Positions 5,793 to 7,745 of a stretch of 7,745 nt of DNA are shown here, piece by piece (the stretch's first letter is position 1; each line of letters starts with the position of its first letter). Source of the DNA: Rhodospirillales bacterium (GTDB lineage: Bacteria; Pseudomonadota; Alphaproteobacteria; ATCC43930; CGMCC-115725); NCBI GenBank assembly GCA_015654725.1, contig JAATGI010000065.1:1-7745 (forward strand). The letters are read 5' to 3'. Position numbers and translations under genes: made by a program. Under the pieces are notes generated by a model, which worked only from the letters and a program-made list of their open reading frames with translations, had not been told where the DNA came from and made no database searches.

Positions 5793-5957
5793 GAATGGAT
5801 GGGGCTGCGCGGTGCGTTAGGTCGCAGATACCCCGGGGCCGATATTCACCTCGAGGGGGCTGTCCCTGTCGGAACCGTGGTTCCGGTAAATGGCCCCCAA
5901 CCTGCGAAAGCGGGCCGCGAGGGTAAAGCATGCCGACGGCCAAGCGGCTCCATCCTT
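5793..5957 (+). ncRNA. ssrS: 6S RNA
   Basis: 6S RNA mimics an open promoter and binds the housekeeping RNA polymerase holoenzyme, chiefly in slow growth. The closing stem pairs 5797-5808 with 5944-5955 (12 bp counting two G-U pairs). The 5' side of the central bubble contains GGGGCCGATATTCACC (5835-5850), much like CCUGAGCCGAUAUUUCA in the E. coli RNA. The 3' side holds a small hairpin, CCTGC/GCGGG around a GAAA tetraloop (5901-5914), as in many 6S RNAs. An upper stem pairs GGGGGC 5855-5860 with GCCCCC 5893-5898. The tip is CGGAACC/GGTTCCG (5870-5876 with 5879-5885). A TTTTT run (5956-5960) follows the closing stem and could end transcription. The distance between stem ends, about 159 nt, and the place after zapA both fit. 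Exact ends are estimates. Confidence 0.87.
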
Positions 5958-5965
5958 TTTGTTTC

Positions 5966-6037
5966 GGCCCGCGCTCGTAGCCGCCACGCCAACCTTACTC
6001 GCGCGGGCCGGGTTGGCGGGCGGCGGCCCGCGCGAGG
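5966..6037 (+). promoter_or_regulatory. Structured leader of the YmdB-like gene with alternative stems over the ribosome-binding site
   Basis: Three overlapping stems are visible. Stem A pairs 5980-5994 with 6011-6024 (14 bp, one bulged A). Stem B pairs CTCGCGCGGGCC (5998-6009) with GGCCCGCGCGAG (6025-6036), 12 perfect bp, and buries most of the Shine-Dalgarno GAGG (6034-6037). Stem C pairs 5966-5974 with 6001-6009, 9 bp, using the same strand as B and leaving GAGG free. B and C cannot form together. This layout could act as a translational switch, or the block could simply be a GC-rich palindromic repeat. Confidence 0.45.
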
Positions 6038-6046
6038 AAAACCACG

Positions 6047-6883
6047 ATGCGAATTCTCTTGTGCGGCGATGTCATGGGCCGCTCGGGCCGCGATATCGTG
6101 ATCGGCAACCTGCCGCGCTTGCGGCGCGAGCTCGAACTCGATTTCGTCGTCGTCAATGGCGAGAACGCGGCGCACGGCTTCGGCATCACCGAGGAAATCT
6201 GCCGCGACCTCTACCAGGCCGGTTGTGACGTCATTACCGGCGGCAATCACAGTTGGGATAAGAAAGAGATCGTCTCCTACATATCCGGCGATCCGCGCCT
6301 GTTGCGGCCGGTGAATTTTCCGCCCGGCACGCCGGGGAACGGCTTCGGCATCTATGCGCTGCCGGACGGGCGCAAAATTCTCGTCGTCAACGCCATGGGC
6401 CGGCTGTTCATGGACGCGCTCGACGATCCGTTCCGCGCCGTCGACGCGGCGCTGAGGCAGCATCCGCTCGGCGCGGTCGACGCCATCCTGGTCGATTTCC
6501 ACGCCGACGCCACCTCGGAGAAAATGGCGATGGGCCAGTTCTGCGACGGCCGCGCCTCGGCGGTGATCGGGACCCATTCCCATGTCCCGACCGGCGATTG
6601 CCAGATCCTGGCCAAGGGCACCGGCTATCAGACCGACGCCGGCATGTGCGGCGATTATGACTCCGTGATCGGCATGAAGAAGGAAGCGGTGATCGCGCGC
6701 TTCGTCACCAAGATGGCGGGCGAGCGGCCGCAAGTCGCCGACGGCGAGGGCACGCTGTGCGCCGTGTTCGTCGAGACCGACACCGCCACCGGCCTGGCGC
6801 GCCATATCGCGCCGTTGCGCCTCGGCGCGCGATTGCGGCCGGCCTGGCCCGTGCCGATACGGGAGACGGCGTCGGTCCGATAA
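6047..6883 (+). CDS. ymdB: YmdB-family metallophosphoesterase (TIGR00282 type)
   Basis: A 278-residue calcineurin-like phosphoesterase of the family typified by Bacillus subtilis YmdB, a 2',3'-cyclic nucleotide phosphodiesterase. The metal ligands appear at matching places: Asp8 (CGDVMGRSGR), Glu39 and Asn40 (VVNGENAAHGFG), Asn67 and His68 (GGNHSWD), His152 (VDFHADATSEK), and His177 and His179 (GTHSHVPT). A dinuclear site should therefore be intact. In B. subtilis the protein affects biofilm formation and motility; the role in alphaproteobacteria is unknown. ATG 6047 gives the canonical MRILLCGD start and has GAGG 9 bases upstream. A 5-formyltetrahydrofolate cyclo-ligase gene often sits between ssrS and this gene in related genomes, but here the gap holds only the 6S RNA and the leader. 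This is a different protein from E. coli YmdB. Confidence 0.92.
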   Translation: MRILLCGDVMGRSGRDIVIGNLPRLRRELELDFVVVNGENAAHGFGITEEICRDLYQAGCDVITGGNHSWDKKEIVSYISGDPRLLRPVNFPPGTPGNGFGIYALPDGRKILVVNAMGRLFMDALDDPFRAVDAALRQHPLGAVDAILVDFHADATSEKMAMGQFCDGRASAVIGTHSHVPTGDCQILAKGTGYQTDAGMCGDYDSVIGMKKEAVIARFVTKMAGERPQVADGEGTLCAVFVETDTATGLARHIAPLRLGARLRPAWPVPIRETASVR

Positions 6884-6892
6884 GTGATAAAC

Positions 6893-6924
6893 ATTCCTCT
6901 CCGCCCCCAGGGGCGGAGAGGAGT
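6893..6924 (+). terminator. Strong hairpin after the YmdB-like gene
   Basis: Arms 6893-6907 and 6910-6924 pair over 15 bp (one T-G wobble), including the perfect 12-mer CCTCTCCGCCCC and its complement, with only CA between, so the loop opens to about four bases in RNA. It starts 9 bases after the stop codon. Only TTTA follows, so termination may be partial. It could serve as a 3' end for the phosphodiesterase mRNA or as an attenuator before the membrane protein gene. Confidence 0.55.
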
Positions 6925-6946
6925 TTATGGAGCGCAGAGCACCGAC

Positions 6947-7210
6947 ATGAATCACAATCCTCCATCGCGGGGCGCTAACGCGCGGTCGAGTTTTCTGCTC
7001 GCCGCCGCGGTGCTGGTGGCGTGCTTTGTCGGCGTCGGCATTTATGCCTGGCTGAGCTTTCGTGACTCGGGCTTGAGCGGCGTCGGCATGATTATGTTCG
7101 GCGTCGGCCTGCTGGTCACGCTCGGCCTCGGGATCGGGCTGATGAGCCTGGTCTTTTACAGCAGCCGCGCGGGCTATGACGACGATGTCGGCGGCGGGCC
7201 CGGCGCCTGA
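6947..7210 (+). CDS. Small two-helix inner-membrane protein of unknown function
   Basis: An 87-residue protein. After a polar, basic N-terminus (MNHNPPSRGANARSS) there are two hydrophobic segments, about residues 16-36 (FLLAAAVLVACFVGVGIYAWL) and about 46-71 (VGMIMFGVGLLVTLGLGIGLMSLVFY). A short loop joins them, and an acidic, glycine-rich tail ends in YDDDVGGGPGA. A helical hairpin with both ends in the cytoplasm fits the basic N-terminus. I do not recognise a named family. ATG 6947 is chosen because the open frame upstream to a GTG at 6884 would read through the hairpin and lacks a ribosome-binding site there. GGAG at 6929-6932 is somewhat far from the start. It sits between the YmdB-like gene and yebC, on the same strand. 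Confidence 0.65.
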   Translation: MNHNPPSRGANARSSFLLAAAVLVACFVGVGIYAWLSFRDSGLSGVGMIMFGVGLLVTLGLGIGLMSLVFYSSRAGYDDDVGGGPGA

Positions 7211-7315
7211 CCCGGCGCGTCGAAACGGTGCGCGATTATTACACGCCCTTATCCTGCCGCGACGCCGCAATCCTGCCATATTGAAGCGCTATCAGGCCAG
7301 GTTCCGGAGCGCGCG

Positions 7316-7345
7316 TTGGGCTTCGGCCATTCCACAACATATGGT
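7316..7345 (+). promoter_or_regulatory. Possible yebC promoter
   Basis: TTGGGC (7316-7321) and TATGGT (7340-7345) are separated by 18 bp; a second TATGGT follows directly at 7345-7350. The segment around them is noticeably AT-richer than its surroundings. The 176-bp gap 7211-7386 shows nothing else I can identify. Confidence 0.35.
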
Positions 7346-7386
7346 ATGGTTGTCGTTCCGAGGGACCCCGGATTTAGCGGATCGTC

Positions 7387-7745
7387 ATGGCCGGCCATTC
7401 ACAATTCAAGAACATTATGTATCGCAAGGGCGCGCAAGACAAAAAGCGCGCCAAGATCTTCACCAAGCTGATCCGTGAATTGACCACGGCCGCGCGCACC
7501 GGCTTGTCCGATCCGGCCGCCAATCCGCGGCTTCGCGCGGCGGTGACGGCGGCGCGCCAGGCCAATATGCTGAAGGATACGGTCGAGCGCGCGATCAAGC
7601 GCGGCGCCGGCGGTGACGGCGCCGACAATTATGACGAGATTCGCTATGAGGGCTACGGCCCCGGCGGCGTCGCCATCATCGTCGAAGCCTTTACCGACAA
7701 CCGCAACCGCACCGCCAGCGAGGGTCGCGCCGCCTTGAGCAAGGC
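7387..7745 (+). CDS. yebC: YebC/PmpR/TACO1 family protein (3' end outside the window)
   Basis: The first 119 complete codons of a protein normally about 245-250 residues long. The start MAGHSQFKNIMYRKGAQDKK is the family hallmark, followed by KIFTKLIRELTTAARTG, NPRLRAAVTAARQANM, and GPGGVAIIVEAFTDNRNRTASE at the beginning of domain 2. Members were first described as transcriptional regulators; work on YebC and mitochondrial TACO1 points to helping ribosomes through difficult sequences such as proline stretches. The position usually occupied by His in IMHRKG is Tyr here. In alphaproteobacteria yebC often precedes ruvCAB, which would lie beyond the right edge. No strong ribosome-binding site is seen; GCGGA at 7377-7381 is the nearest candidate. 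Confidence 0.93.
   Translation, partial: MAGHSQFKNIMYRKGAQDKKRAKIFTKLIRELTTAARTGLSDPAANPRLRAAVTAARQANMLKDTVERAIKRGAGGDGADNYDEIRYEGYGPGGVAIIVEAFTDNRNRTASEGRAALSK

Noticed and set aside
5980..6036. H-type pseudoknot formed by stems A and B in the YmdB-like gene leader
   Set aside because: No base is left to cross the 14-bp stem A (its 3' strand ends at 6024 and stem B's begins at 6025), so the full pseudoknot is sterically implausible. Alternative stems are more likely.
6884..6946. GTG start at 6884 for the small membrane protein
   Set aside because: The extra 21 residues would be encoded by the 15-bp hairpin, immediately after the preceding stop, with no ribosome-binding site.
5846..7279. 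Long minus-strand open frame of 477 codons opposite the YmdB-like gene
   Set aside because: It mirrors a well-conserved plus-strand gene and the 6S RNA, has no recognisable domain, and its Arg/His/Ala-rich composition is typical of antisense shadows in GC-rich DNA.
7362..7372. GGACCCCGGAT before yebC as a second copy of the cyclase palindrome
   Set aside because: Only half of the palindrome is similar, with no complementary arm, so the match is too short to claim.

Overview
The window is GC-rich chromosomal DNA, most likely from an alphaproteobacterium of the Rhodospirillales type. The evidence is gene order and protein style: a DUF4164-like gene overlapping zapA, a 6S RNA gene directly after zapA, then a YmdB-type phosphodiesterase and yebC, plus a class III cyclase-TolB-TPR protein of a kind common in that class. 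No genome could be searched, so the taxonomic call is inference.

Layout. (1) 1-2486, plus strand: the 3' end of a LigJ/ACMSD-type amidohydrolase, an 81-bp gap with a REP-like palindrome, a YxjG/MetE-C-type zinc methyltransferase, and 5 bp later a GntR/FCD regulator. This looks like a small metabolic cluster with its own regulator. (2) 2487-3213: a compact toxin-antitoxin operon, Phd/YefM antitoxin and FitB-like PIN toxin. It has a near-consensus promoter carrying three 9-bp direct repeats, and an ATGA gene overlap. The last 17 codons of the FCD regulator recur, diverged, immediately after the toxin stop codon, so the module lies between two copies of the regulator's 3' end. (3) 5164-3275, minus strand: an adenylate cyclase with all catalytic residues, joined to TolB-like and TPR domains by a linker encoded by nested palindromic repeats. 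(4) 5301-6883, plus strand: DUF4164-like gene, zapA, 6S RNA (ssrS), a structured leader, and the YmdB-like gene. The 5-formyltetrahydrofolate cyclo-ligase gene often found after ssrS is absent here. (5) 6893-7745: a stable hairpin, a small two-helix membrane protein, and the 5' part of yebC.

The parts most worth following up are the duplicated regulator tail around the toxin-antitoxin module, the palindrome block inside the cyclase reading frame, and the mutually exclusive stems over the ribosome-binding site of the YmdB-like gene. I found no CRISPR array, transposase, tRNA or clearly new multi-gene system. Gene-free stretches are all shorter than 300 bases except the zapA-ymdB gap, which holds 6S RNA and the leader.
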